64,000 bases of DNA, from assembly GCF_014270065.1 (NCBI RefSeq), contig NZ_JACNME010000002.1, positions 310,001 to 374,000 on the forward strand, written 5' to 3'. A program made the position numbers and the translations under genes. The notes below the pieces were generated by a model that ran no database searches, was not told the origin of the DNA, and saw only the letters and a list, made by a program, of their open reading frames with translations. Positions 8,482 through 17,826 of this stretch are shown one piece after another; position 1 is the stretch's first letter, and each line of letters starts with the position of its first letter. The stretch is from Quadrisphaera sp. RL12-1S. GTDB taxonomy: Bacteria; Actinomycetota; Actinomycetes; Actinomycetales; Quadrisphaeraceae.

Positions 8482-9446
8482 GCCGGGAGGAGTCCCAGCG
8501 GTCGGAGCCGTCGCTGGCGCCCGTCTACGCGCGGGCGGTGCTGAGCGCGCGCCGCAAGGGCGCGGCGCTGCGCGCCCGGGCGGCGGCGGGGGAGCCGCTG
8601 GTGCTCCCCGCCGGACCGGGCGGCGTTCCCGCGCAGGTCGTCCGCCCTGGAGCGTCGGTGGGGACGGACCGGGCCGCGGCGCTGGCCCGCGCCACGGGTG
8701 TGCCGCTGCGCCCGGTCCTTCCGGTGCTCGGTCCGCACCTGCTGGCCTTCGCCGCCCAGCTGGAGCTGCTCTCCGCCGAGGAGTTCCCGCTGCCGCTTCC
8801 CGGCCTGGTGCACGTCACGCAGGTGGTGCGCCAGCACCGGCCGCTCGCCCCGGGGGAGCGCGTGGACGTGCGCGTCGCGGTGCGCGGGCTCTCGCAGCAC
8901 CCGAAGGGCGCCGTGGTCGAGCTGGGCTCGGTGCTGACCAGCGCTCAGGGCGAGGTCGTGTGGGAGGGCACCAGCGGCTACCTGGCGCGCGGGGCCTCGG
9001 CGGCCGGGGCGGGCGCGACCGGCGTCGTCGTCGGCCTGGGCGACGGGCTGCCGGAGCCCGCCGTCAGGACGGCGGCGCGCTGGCGGGTGCCCGCCGACGC
9101 CGGGCGCCGCTACGCCGCCGTCAGCGGTGACGTGAACCCGATCCACCTCTCCGCGCTGGCCGCCAGGGCGTTCGGGTTCCGCGGCGCCATCGCGCACGGC
9201 CTGTGGACGCTGGCCCGCGCGGTGGGGCAGGTGGAGCCCCGGCTCGGGCCCGCCGTCGAGGTCCGCGCCCGGTGGGGCTCGCCGCTGCTGCTCGGCTCGC
9301 GCGCGACCCTGTGCGCCGAGCCCGTCGACGACGGTGCCGGTGCCGCCGGGGGCGGGTGGTCGCTGGCCGTCCGGTCGGGCGTCCCGCTGCCCGGCGACCG
9401 CGTGCACCTCACGGCCACCGCCGCCCCTCTGCGCCCCACCTCGTGA
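8478..9446 (+). CDS. htdX: MaoC-like (R)-3-hydroxyacyl-thioester dehydratase (HtdX-like)
   Basis: 322 residues from GTG 8478, overlapping the fabG4 stop by GTGA. The second half has the hydratase-2 motif YAAVSGDVNPIHLSALAARA followed by FRGAIAHGLW, with the catalytic Asp and His. The N-terminal half (GLVHVTQVVRQHRPLAPGE) is a second, non-catalytic hot-dog fold, giving the double hot-dog architecture of HtdX/MFE-2. It would interconvert 3-hydroxyacyl and trans-2-enoyl thioesters. Last gene of the operon, followed by a strong hairpin. Confidence 0.88.
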   Translation: MSREESQRSEPSLAPVYARAVLSARRKGAALRARAAAGEPLVLPAGPGGVPAQVVRPGASVGTDRAAALARATGVPLRPVLPVLGPHLLAFAAQLELLSAEEFPLPLPGLVHVTQVVRQHRPLAPGERVDVRVAVRGLSQHPKGAVVELGSVLTSAQGEVVWEGTSGYLARGASAAGAGATGVVVGLGDGLPEPAVRTAARWRVPADAGRRYAAVSGDVNPIHLSALAARAFGFRGAIAHGLWTLARAVGQVEPRLGPAVEVRARWGSPLLLGSRATLCAEPVDDGAGAAGGGWSLAVRSGVPLPGDRVHLTATAAPLRPTS

Positions 9447-9449
9447 TCC

Positions 9450-9488
9450 TGGGCGCTGGCCACCCTCGACCAGGGGGGCCAGCGCCCA
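9450..9488. terminator. Bidirectional hairpin terminator
   Basis: Perfect 12-bp arms TGGGCGCTGGCC (9450-9461) and GGCCAGCGCCCA (9477-9488) lie between the convergent htdX and Tudor-domain genes. No T-tract follows, as is common in very GC-rich genomes. Confidence 0.75.
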
Positions 9489-9509
9489 CGACCACCGACG
9501 GGGTGGGGG

Positions 9510-9725
9510 TCAGGCCTTGTCGAGGGCGTCCGGCTTGTGGACGGCCTCCTTGCCGGTCTTGTCGCTCTTGACCAGGTACTGCGGGTCGTCGTCGTCGGCC
9601 TTGACCGTGCGGCCCGCGGCCTCGGTGTCCTCGGTGATCTTCTTCTCCACCGTGCCCTCGACGGTGTTGCCGTGCGACGACCACTCGACGTCGTCGCCCT
9701 TGCGGAAGGTCTGCTCCTCAGCCAT
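9510..9725 (-). CDS. DUF2945 (hypervirulence-associated Tudor-like) small protein
   Basis: 71 residues from ATG 9725 (MAEEQTFRKGDDVEWSSHGN). The KGDDVEWSSHGNTVEGTV segment and the later DPQYLVKSDKTGKEAVHKPD match the DUF2945 pattern, a small SH3/Tudor-like barrel found across bacteria and fungi. Molecular function is unknown. It is monocistronic, and its stop faces a shared terminator. Confidence 0.85.
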   Translation of the reverse strand: MAEEQTFRKGDDVEWSSHGNTVEGTVEKKITEDTEAAGRTVKADDDDPQYLVKSDKTGKEAVHKPDALDKA

Positions 9726-9925
9726 GGGCCCTCCCTGCCCAGCGCCGGGCGGCTCACACGCGCCTCACCCGACCGGAGGCAGCACGGAGATCGTCATCTG
9801 ATGTTCTTCTGATGCATCACGGGGTCCCCGCTGTTGATCCGGCGCCGCGAGGGCCCTACGGTCGGGGTGTCCGGGACGTCCGCGCCAGCGGTGACGCGGG
9901 TGCCCGGCTCACCTCGGGAGCGTGC

Positions 9926-11140
9926 ATGAGCAGCAACCGCGCAGTGGCCTACAACGGCCACGGTGTCGACGTCATCGACATCGACTACCCGACGTTCGAG
10001 CTCAAGGACGGCCCGGGCGTCAACCCCGCCAACGTCGGCCGCCCCGTCCGGCACGGCGTCATCCTCAAGACGGTCTCCACCAACATCTGCGGCTCTGACC
10101 AGCACATGGTCCGCGGGCGCACCACCGCCCCCGAGGGCCTCGTGCTGGGCCACGAGATCACCGGCGAGGTGGTCGAGGTGGGGCCGGACGTGGAGTTCAT
10201 CAAGGTGGGCGACCTCGTCTCGGTGCCGTTCAACATCGCGTGCGGCCGGTGCCGCAACTGCAAGGAGCGCAAGACCGGCATCTGCCTCAACGTCAACCCC
10301 GACCGCCCGGGCTCGGCGTACGGGTACGTCGACATGGGCGGCTGGGTCGGCGGGCAGGCCGAGTACGTCCTCGTGCCCTACGCGGACTGGAACCTGCTGA
10401 AGTTCCCCGACAAGGACCAGGCGATGGAGAAGATCCTCGACCTGACCATGCTGTCGGACATCTTCCCGACCGGCTTCCACGGCTGCGTGACCGCGGGCGT
10501 CGGCGTCGGGTCGACCGTCTACATCGCCGGCGCCGGCCCGGTGGGCCTGGCCGCGGCGGCCGGGGCGCAGCTGCTCGGAGCCGCCGTCGTCATCGTCGGT
10601 GACCTCAACGAGGACCGCCTCGCGGCGGCGCGGGCGTTCGGGTGCGAGACCGTCGACGTGTCCAAGGGCGACCCCAAGGACCAGGTCGAGCAGATCCTCG
10701 GCGTGCCCGAGGTCGACTGCGGCGTCGACGCCGTGGGCTTCGAGGCGCGCGGCCACGGCTCCGGTGCGCAGCAGGAGGCGCCGGCGACGGTGCTCAACTC
10801 CCTCATGGAGCTGACCGCGGCCGGTGGCGCGATGGGCATCCCCGGCCTCTACGTCACCGGTGACCCGGGCGGTGTCGACGACGCCGCCAAGCGCGGTGCG
10901 CTCTCCCTCGACCTGGGCACCGGCTGGGCGAAGTCGCTGAGCTTCACCACCGGCCAGTGCCCGGTGATGAAGTACCACCGCGGCCTGATGATGGCGATCC
11001 TGCACGACCGGGTGCAGATCGCGAAGGCCGTCAACGCCACGCCGATCTCCCTGGAGGAGGCGCCCCAGGGCTACGCCGACTTCGACAAGGGCGCCGCCAA
11101 GAAGTACGTGCTCGACCCGCACGGGGTCATCAAGCGCTGA
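9926..11140 (+). CDS. fdhA: Glutathione-independent formaldehyde dehydrogenase (zinc MDR family)
   Basis: 404 residues from ATG 9926 (MSSNRAVAYNGHG), with a GGGAG SD. The catalytic zinc site is seen in STNICGSDQHMVRG and GLVLGHEITGEV; the structural zinc lobe has CGRCRNC and later C residues; AGAGPVGLAAAA binds NAD. Sequence and length match the Pseudomonas-type FdhA/formaldehyde dismutase group, in which NAD stays tightly bound and no thiol cofactor is needed. It oxidises formaldehyde to formate. The 5' region 9727-9925 holds TCTGATG twice (around 9796 and 9809). The formate made here could feed the formate dehydrogenase encoded 18 kb away. Confidence 0.93.
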   Translation: MSSNRAVAYNGHGVDVIDIDYPTFELKDGPGVNPANVGRPVRHGVILKTVSTNICGSDQHMVRGRTTAPEGLVLGHEITGEVVEVGPDVEFIKVGDLVSVPFNIACGRCRNCKERKTGICLNVNPDRPGSAYGYVDMGGWVGGQAEYVLVPYADWNLLKFPDKDQAMEKILDLTMLSDIFPTGFHGCVTAGVGVGSTVYIAGAGPVGLAAAAGAQLLGAAVVIVGDLNEDRLAAARAFGCETVDVSKGDPKDQVEQILGVPEVDCGVDAVGFEARGHGSGAQQEAPATVLNSLMELTAAGGAMGIPGLYVTGDPGGVDDAAKRGALSLDLGTGWAKSLSFTTGQCPVMKYHRGLMMAILHDRVQIAKAVNATPISLEEAPQGYADFDKGAAKKYVLDPHGVIKR

Positions 11141-11153
11141 CCCCGCCCCCCAT

Positions 11154-11206
11154 CCGTGATCATGGGCGATCGGCCACCCCAGGTGGCTGGGCGCCCATGA
11201 TCACGG
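11154..11206. terminator. 15-bp perfect palindromic terminator with GATCATGG core
   Basis: Arms 11154-11168 and 11192-11206 (core CCGTGATCATGGGCG) are perfectly complementary, and a nested GCCACC/GGTGGC stem lies inside. It sits between the convergent fdhA and aldo/keto reductase genes. It is one of the GATCA-core family seen at several gene ends here. Confidence 0.75.
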
Positions 11207-11222
11207 TGGGAGAGGGGGAGGG

Positions 11223-12221
<999 letters not shown>

Positions 12222-12245
12222 CACGGGTCTCCTGCGGATCGGGGG

Positions 12246-13277
12246 TCAGCGGCGGCGCAGCGAGGCGTCGGCCAGGGACGGCGGGACGTAGCCGGCGTCG
12301 GCGGTGGCCAGCGTGGTGCCCGGCGGCACGATCTCGTCGATGCGGTCCAGGACGTCGTCGGCCAGGACGACGTCGACGGCGCCGAGCTGGCTCTCCAGCT
12401 GCTCCATGGTGCGCGGCCCGATGATCGGGCTGGTCACGCCCGGGTGGCGCAGCACGAACGCCAGCGCCAGGTGCACCAGCGACAGGCCGGCCTCGTCGGC
12501 GAGGGTGGCGAGGGCGTCAGCGGCCTCGAGCTTGCGCTGGTTGTCCGGCAGCGACAGGTCGAAGCGCGCGGGGATGCGCTGGGCGCGGCTGGAGGTCGGG
12601 GCGGTGCTCGAGTCCATGCCCTTGCGGTAGCGCCCGGTGAGCCAGCCGCCGGCCAGCGGGCTCCACGGCAGCACGCCCATCCCGAACTGCTGGGCCACGG
12701 GCAGCACGTCGCGCTCGATGCCGCGCACGAGGATCGAGTACGGGGGCTGCTCGGTGACGTAGCGCGACAGCCCGCGCTCCTTGGCGACCCACTGCGCGTC
12801 CACCACCTCGTGGGCGGGGAACGTCGAGGACCCGAAGTAGCGGATCTTCCCCGCACGCTGAAGGTCCGTCAGCGCCGAGAGCGTCTCCTCGTGGTCGACC
12901 GCCGGGTCGGGCCGGTGGATCTGGTACAGGTCGATCCAGTCGGTCTGCAGCCGACGCAGGCTGTCCTCCACCTCCCGGACCAGCCAGCGCCGGGAGTTCC
13001 CCTGGCGGTTGGGCCCCTCACCCATCTGGCCGTGGGCCTTGGTGGCGAGCACCACCTCGTCGCGCCGGCCCAGCAGGGCCTTGCCGACGATCTCCTCGCT
13101 CTCGCCCTGCGCGTACACGTCAGCGGTGTCGACGAAGTTCACGCCGGCGTCGAGCGCGCGGTGGATGATCCGGATCGAGTCGTCGTGGTCGGGGTTGCCC
13201 CACGCGCCGAACATCATGGCGCCGAGGCAGAGGGGGCTGACCTGGACGCCGGTGCGTCCCAGAGTGCGGGTGTCCAC
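12246..13277 (-). CDS. Aldo/keto reductase
   Basis: 343 residues from GTG 13277 (MDTRTLGRTGVQVSPLCLGA). Catalytic residues are visible: Asp/Tyr in FVDTADVYAQGESEEIVG, Lys in VLATKAHGQM and His in LYQIHRPDP; SPIIGPRTMEQLESQL is the cofactor tail. A CAGCGT box 7 nt upstream supports the start. It is a separate subfamily from its neighbour (~35% alike by eye), so the pair is not a recent duplication. The two probably form one transcription unit. Confidence 0.9.
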   Translation of the reverse strand: MDTRTLGRTGVQVSPLCLGAMMFGAWGNPDHDDSIRIIHRALDAGVNFVDTADVYAQGESEEIVGKALLGRRDEVVLATKAHGQMGEGPNRQGNSRRWLVREVEDSLRRLQTDWIDLYQIHRPDPAVDHEETLSALTDLQRAGKIRYFGSSTFPAHEVVDAQWVAKERGLSRYVTEQPPYSILVRGIERDVLPVAQQFGMGVLPWSPLAGGWLTGRYRKGMDSSTAPTSSRAQRIPARFDLSLPDNQRKLEAADALATLADEAGLSLVHLALAFVLRHPGVTSPIIGPRTMEQLESQLGAVDVVLADDVLDRIDEIVPPGTTLATADAGYVPPSLADASLRRR

Positions 13278-13380
13278 ACCCGCCACGCTGCGCCTGCTCG
13301 CGCCGTCCCGCACCCCGGGGACCCGCGCCGGGGACGTGCGCCGGGGGAGTGCCCTGAGGACGCGCCCTGGGCTGGTGGGG

Positions 13381-13851
13381 CTAGGCGGCGTCCTGCAGCG
13401 GGTGGATGCGCAGCGCGACCTGCTCCGGCGGCGTCTTCCCGCGCTTGCGGGCCGCGGCCGCGCCGGCGCGCTGGCCCCCCAGCAGCAGCCGGCCGAGCAG
13501 CGGGTGCTTGATCTGCACCAGCAGCCGCAGGCGGCGGACCACGGCCGGGTCCACCACCACCTCCGCCAGGGCCTCCAGCTCGGTGGCGCCCGGCTCCGGC
13601 GTCCCGCGGCGGTCGCACGGCACCAGCAGCACCCGGCCGTTGTGCCGCAGGCGCTTGACCTTGCCGGCCTGCGCACCGGTGATGACCAGCAGGTCCCCGT
13701 CGCGGCCGCCGAGGGCGGACCTGTCGGCGACCACCCAGACCGGGGTGGGGACCGGCACGCCGGTGCGGCGGAAGGTGGTGAGGCGGACGTAGCTGTTGCG
13801 GCTCAGCGCGATGAGCTCCGCGGAGCCGGCTGCTTCGGCGTGGGTGGCCAC
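13381..13851 (-). CDS. PPOX-class split-barrel flavoprotein, probably F420- or FMN-dependent
   Basis: 156 residues from GTG 13851, with a leaderless TAGGCT box 6 nt upstream. The segments NSYVRLTTFRRTGVPVPTPVW, LLVITGAQAGKVKRLRHNG and VLLVPCDRRG are typical of small PPOX-class oxidoreductases of Actinobacteria, a branch with many F420-binding members. The substrate is unknown. It stands alone and divergent from the MFS transporter gene. Confidence 0.85.
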   Translation of the reverse strand: MATHAEAAGSAELIALSRNSYVRLTTFRRTGVPVPTPVWVVADRSALGGRDGDLLVITGAQAGKVKRLRHNGRVLLVPCDRRGTPEPGATELEALAEVVVDPAVVRRLRLLVQIKHPLLGRLLLGGQRAGAAAARKRGKTPPEQVALRIHPLQDAA

Positions 13852-13944
13852 GACGCCAGCCTAGGGCTGGGAGGATGGTCGTGGGACGACAGCGCAGCCG
13901 ACCCGGACCCTCGCCAGCACGCCAGACCGGAGGCCGCGCACGCC

Positions 13945-15297
13945 GTGGACGCACCCCAGCACGCCCCGACCCAGCCCGCAGGGAGCTCGGCGGGCCCGGC
14001 TCTGCTGGCGCTGGCCATCGGCGCCTTCGCCATCGGCTCCACCGAGTTCCTCATGATGGGGCTGCTGCCCCAGGTGGCCGCCGACCTTCGCGTGTCCGTG
14101 CCGGCGGTCGGCTACGCCATCTCCGCGTACGCGCTCGGCGTCGTCGTCGGAGCCCCGACCCTCACGGCGCTGTCCACGCGGTTCCCCCACCAGCGGGTGC
14201 TCGCGGGCCTCATGGCGCTGTTCGTGGTGGGGCACGCGGTGACGGCGCTGGCGCCCGGGTACGACGGGCTGCTCGTCGGGCGGTTCGTCACGGGGCTGTC
14301 GCACGGGTCGTTCTTCGGCGTCGCGGCGGTGGTGGCCAGCCGCCTCGCGCCGCCGGGCAAGGCCGCCAGCGCCATCAGCCGCGTCTTCACCGGCCTCACC
14401 GTGGCGCAGGTGCTGGGCGTGCCGTTCGGCACGCTGCTGGGCCAGCACCTCGGCTGGCGATGGGCGTTCGCCGCCATCGGCCTGCTCGGCGTGGTGACGG
14501 CGCTCGCGGTGCTGCGCTGGGTGCCGCTGCGGCGCGACACCGCCACCCCGCTGCGCCGGGAGATGGCCGACCTCGCCCGGCCGCAGGTGCTGCTGACCCT
14601 GGCCGCCACCGCCGTCGGCACCGGCGGGCTGTTCGCCGTGTACAGCTACGTCGCGCCGATCCTCACCGACCTCGCCGGCTTCTCCGCGGGCGCGGTGGCG
14701 TGGGTGCTCGTGGTCTACGGGCTCGGCACCGTGGCGGGGACGCTGCTCGGCGGCCGCACCGCGGACCGCTTCCCGGAGGCCTCGGTGGTGCTGGGGCTGC
14801 TCGGCCTGGGCCTGGCCTGCCTGCTGCTGCTCGCGCTGTCGGGGTCGCGGGCGGGCGCGCTGGTGGCCCTCGTGGTCTTCGCCGTCATGGCCTTCTTCGT
14901 GGGCCCGACGCTCATGAACCGCACCATCTCCGTGGCGCCCGGCTCGGGCCTCATGGCCTCGGCGTTCAACCAGGCGGCGTTCAACGCCGCCAACGCCCTC
15001 GGCGCCGCGGCCGGCGCGCAGGTGCTCACGGCGGGGTTCGGCCTGCGCGCCACCATGGTGGTGGGCGCCTGCCTCGCCATCGCCGGGTCGCTCGTGGCCC
15101 TCGTGGCGGTGGTGCTGCTGCACGGCGCGCCGCAGCCCGCCGCCCGGATCGCCGAGCTGGCCCGCGCCCGCGCGGCCCGCCGCGCCGCCGAGCACGAGCC
15201 GTCGCTGGTGCTGGAGGCGCTGCGCCTGGCGGGGGAGGCCGGCGCCACCTCGTGCGTGGCCGCGGTGCGCCTGTCCGAGCCCTGGCCCCGGGGCTGA
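13945..15297 (+). CDS. MFS drug/metabolite exporter (DHA1, AraJ/Cml-like)
   Basis: 450 residues from GTG 13945, with about 12 hydrophobic segments. The first membrane helix region AIGAFAIGSTEFLMMGLLPQ and the loop GRFVTGLSHGSFFGVAAVVA are characteristic of the AraJ/YdhP/chloramphenicol-efflux-like branch of the DHA1 family. It would export a small molecule by proton antiport. The C-terminal ~45 residues after the last helix are hydrophilic and cytoplasmic. Drug specificity cannot be read from sequence. The upstream PPOX gene is divergent. Confidence 0.88.
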   Translation: MDAPQHAPTQPAGSSAGPALLALAIGAFAIGSTEFLMMGLLPQVAADLRVSVPAVGYAISAYALGVVVGAPTLTALSTRFPHQRVLAGLMALFVVGHAVTALAPGYDGLLVGRFVTGLSHGSFFGVAAVVASRLAPPGKAASAISRVFTGLTVAQVLGVPFGTLLGQHLGWRWAFAAIGLLGVVTALAVLRWVPLRRDTATPLRREMADLARPQVLLTLAATAVGTGGLFAVYSYVAPILTDLAGFSAGAVAWVLVVYGLGTVAGTLLGGRTADRFPEASVVLGLLGLGLACLLLLALSGSRAGALVALVVFAVMAFFVGPTLMNRTISVAPGSGLMASAFNQAAFNAANALGAAAGAQVLTAGFGLRATMVVGACLAIAGSLVALVAVVLLHGAPQPAARIAELARARAARRAAEHEPSLVLEALRLAGEAGATSCVAAVRLSEPWPRG

Positions 15298-15333
15298 CTC
15301 GCTGGTCCGGGCGCGCCGGGTGAGGATCGGGCG

Positions 15334-16206
15334 GTGCCCGAGGGTGACACCGTCGCGCGGCTGGCGCAGCGCCTGCGCCCGCTGCTGGAGGGCCGCACCC
15401 TGGTGCACGGCCGCCTCAACGTGCCGGCGCACGCCACGGCCGACCTCGCCGGCGCCCTCGTCGTCGGCGTCGCCACCCACGGCAAGCACCTCCTGACACG
15501 GCTCGACCTCGCCGGAGAGGCCCTCACGCTCCACACGCACCTGCTCATGGACGGCGAGTGGGCGCTGCTGGGCCCCGGCAAGCGGCTGCCCGCGCGCCTG
15601 CTGCCCGACGTGCGCGTGCTGCTGGTCACCGACCAGCAGCGCACGGCCGCCGGGCTGCGGATGCCCGTGGTGGAGCTGCTGCGCACCGCCGACGAGGCCC
15701 GCGCCACCGGCCACCTCGGCCCCGACCTGCTCGACCCCGCCCTCGACGTCCCGGCCGCCGCCGCACGGCTGCTGGCAGACCCGGCCCGCCCGCTCGCCGC
15801 GGTCCTCCTCGACCAGCGCCTCGTGGCGGGGCTGGGCAACCTGTGGGCCAACGAGCTGTGCTTCCTCACCGGCCGCAGCCCCTGGACGCCGGTCGGCGAC
15901 CTCGGCGAGCCGGGGGTGGCGCGCCTGGTGGTGCGGGCCGCCCGCGCGCTGCGCGCCTCCGCCAGCGGCGCCACCGGCTACCAGGTGACCACCGGCAACA
16001 CCCGCCCCGGGCAGGAGCACTGGGTGGCCGGCCGCGCGGGGCAGGCGTGCCGGCGGTGCGGCACCCGTGTCGAGGTGGTCGCGGAGGCCGCCGGGGTACC
16101 GAAGGACGACGACGACGCCGCGGGCGTGCGGCGCCGCACGTGGTGGTGCCCCCACTGCCAGCCGGGCCCATCGCCGCTGACGCTGCCGCCGCGGAGCGGG
16201 CGTTGA
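15334..16206 (+). CDS. Fpg/Nei-family DNA glycosylase (Nei2-like)
   Basis: 290 residues from GTG 15334. The mature N-terminus PEGDT is the Nei signature: Pro acts as the Schiff-base nucleophile and Glu as the acid. THGKHLLTRL carries the DNA-contacting Lys, LDQRLVAGLGNLWANE the helix-two-turn-helix, and CRRCGT plus WWCPHC form the zinc finger. It removes oxidised pyrimidines and cuts the resulting AP site. It is the second uracil/oxidised-base repair gene in the window beside udgX. Confidence 0.92.
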   Translation: MPEGDTVARLAQRLRPLLEGRTLVHGRLNVPAHATADLAGALVVGVATHGKHLLTRLDLAGEALTLHTHLLMDGEWALLGPGKRLPARLLPDVRVLLVTDQQRTAAGLRMPVVELLRTADEARATGHLGPDLLDPALDVPAAAARLLADPARPLAAVLLDQRLVAGLGNLWANELCFLTGRSPWTPVGDLGEPGVARLVVRAARALRASASGATGYQVTTGNTRPGQEHWVAGRAGQACRRCGTRVEVVAEAAGVPKDDDDAAGVRRRTWWCPHCQPGPSPLTLPPRSGR

Positions 16207-16215
16207 GCTCCGCCG

Positions 16216-17205
16216 TCAGGAGGCGGGTCGCCGGGGTGGGTTGGCGATGACGAGGGACCCCACGACGGCGGCGGCGCCCACCAGGAGCGCAGGGCTCGGT
16301 GCCTGCCCCAACCACAGCCAACCGCCGGCGATGCCGAAGACCGGCACCGTGGACAGGAAAAGGCCTGCGCGCGACGGACCGAGGCGCCGCAGCCCCACGA
16401 GGTAGAGCCAGGTGGCCAGGGCGTACTGCACGAGACCCGTGGCGGCGGCCAGGGCGAGCACCGGCCAGCCCAGGTCTGGCACTCGCGCCAGCGCACCCGG
16501 CCCCTGGACCAGGAGCAGCGCCACCGCGGCGACCACCAGCCCCGCGAGCTGCTGCACCGACGCCTGGGTGGCCGTCGGCAGCACGGTCACGGCCCTCGCG
16601 CTCGCGATCGCCGACCCCGCCGCCAGCGCTGCTGCGCACAGCACCAGCAGGTCGCCGGAGGCGCTGCCTGCTCCGCCCTCGCGCAGCGACGCTCCACCGG
16701 TGACGAGCACCAGCCCCGCGGTCCCGAGGACCACGGCCGCCAGCAGGCGGCGCTCCGGGCGCTGCCGCAGCACCAGCCAGACCAGCACCACCGTGAGCAC
16801 CGGCTCGCTCGCATCGATGGTGGTGGCGCTCCCCGCCGTCGTCATGGCCAGCCCCGTGAGGCCGACGACGTAGGACAGCCCCGGCTCGAGCGCACCGGCG
16901 GTGGTGCTGGCCAGCGCGGCGCCCCGGCCGGCTCTGCGGAGCGCGTCCCACGGCGCTTCCCGCAGCGAGGCGAGCGCGAGTGCTGTGGTGCTGGCGCACA
17001 GCTGCAGCACCAGGAGGGTGGTGGCAGGGACCACGTCGAGCAGCCCGCGGCTGGCGACCGTGGACAGGCCCCAGCAGGCGGCGCTGCCCAGCACGGCGGC
17101 GGCCGCCCAGCCCGTTCCGGTCGTGCGCCTCCCGGGCTGGATCCGGCGCCGTGCGCCTCGTGGCGCCGCCCTGTCCGCCGAGCGGGCGCCTGCGGAGGCG
17201 TTCAC
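16216..17205 (-). CDS. EamA/DMT-family transporter
   Basis: 329 residues from GTG 17205, with ten hydrophobic segments in two EamA repeats (AACWGLSTVASRGLL in repeat 1; LGPSRAGLFLSTVPVFGIAGGW in repeat 2). The ~35-residue N-terminus is basic and cytoplasmic. It is coupled to the upstream MarR gene by a GTGA overlap, so a drug or metabolite exporter under MarR control is the natural reading. Substrate unknown. Confidence 0.9.
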   Translation of the reverse strand: MNASAGARSADRAAPRGARRRIQPGRRTTGTGWAAAAVLGSAACWGLSTVASRGLLDVVPATTLLVLQLCASTTALALASLREAPWDALRRAGRGAALASTTAGALEPGLSYVVGLTGLAMTTAGSATTIDASEPVLTVVLVWLVLRQRPERRLLAAVVLGTAGLVLVTGGASLREGGAGSASGDLLVLCAAALAAGSAIASARAVTVLPTATQASVQQLAGLVVAAVALLLVQGPGALARVPDLGWPVLALAAATGLVQYALATWLYLVGLRRLGPSRAGLFLSTVPVFGIAGGWLWLGQAPSPALLVGAAAVVGSLVIANPPRRPAS

Positions 17206-17753
17206 GCCCTTCCCGACCCGTCAGGTGCCTGCTGGTCGGAGGTCTCGAAGACCAGGCACCTCTGCTCGACGGGGCAGCCGAGCGGCACGCACACGTCGTC
17301 GTCGCAGAGCCTGCAGATGCGGGTCCCCGCGGCCGCGGAGGTGGTGACGGCTTCCAGCATGACCTCCAGCAGCGGGCCGAGCGCCGCGCGCTGCTCCTCG
17401 TCGAGCAGGGCTGTCACCGGGGTGAGCGCCCGTGCGCGCGCGTCGAGGGCGGACCGGCGGGCGGCCTCACCCGCGGCGGTCAGCTCCACGAGGACGGCTC
17501 GCGCGTCTCGCGCGGCTCCCGGGTGTCGGTCCACCAGCCCGGCCGCCGCGAGCCTGTCGATGGCGCGGACCGTCGCCGAGTGGGTCCGCCCGGTCGCCGC
17601 GGCGAGGTCGGTGATGCGCAGCGGTTCCTGGCCCACGAGGACGAGGACGGCGATGTCCTCGTGGTCGGGGCCGTCGCCGCGCGAGACGGCCTCCCACACG
17701 GCGTCACTGAGCCACAGCGACAGCGAGGCGAGCATGTTCTCGACCTTGTCCAC
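17202..17753 (-). CDS. MarR-family repressor with a Cys-rich C-terminal tail
   Basis: 183 residues from GTG 17753. I prefer this start to the ATG at 17789 because a CATACT -10 box lies exactly 6 nt upstream and the operator would otherwise be inside the gene. The winged helix covers LRITDLAAATGRTHSATVRA to LVDRHPGAARDARAVLVELT. The tail after residue ~150 holds the compact motif CRLCDDDVCVPLGCPVEQRC, five Cys within 20 residues, suggesting metal or thiol sensing. It is translationally coupled to the EamA transporter gene and probably represses both. Confidence 0.88.
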   Translation of the reverse strand: MDKVENMLASLSLWLSDAVWEAVSRGDGPDHEDIAVLVLVGQEPLRITDLAAATGRTHSATVRAIDRLAAAGLVDRHPGAARDARAVLVELTAAGEAARRSALDARARALTPVTALLDEEQRAALGPLLEVMLEAVTTSAAAGTRICRLCDDDVCVPLGCPVEQRCLVFETSDQQAPDGSGRA

Positions 17754-17759
17754 GGGAGA

Positions 17760-17778
17760 AGTATGCGCCATGCACATA
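17760..17778. promoter_or_regulatory. marR promoter and overlapping palindromic operator
   Basis: On the minus strand, CATACT (17765-17760) is the probable -10 box, 6 nt before GTG 17753. A 17-bp imperfect palindrome, TATGCGCCATGCACATA (17762-17778, 12 of 17 positions symmetric), overlaps it. Size and position fit MarR autorepression. Confidence 0.6.
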
Positions 17779-17826
17779 TCCGTTCGCATCCGTCCGCCCG
17801 GTGGGCCGCGCCCTAGGCTGGCGCGC

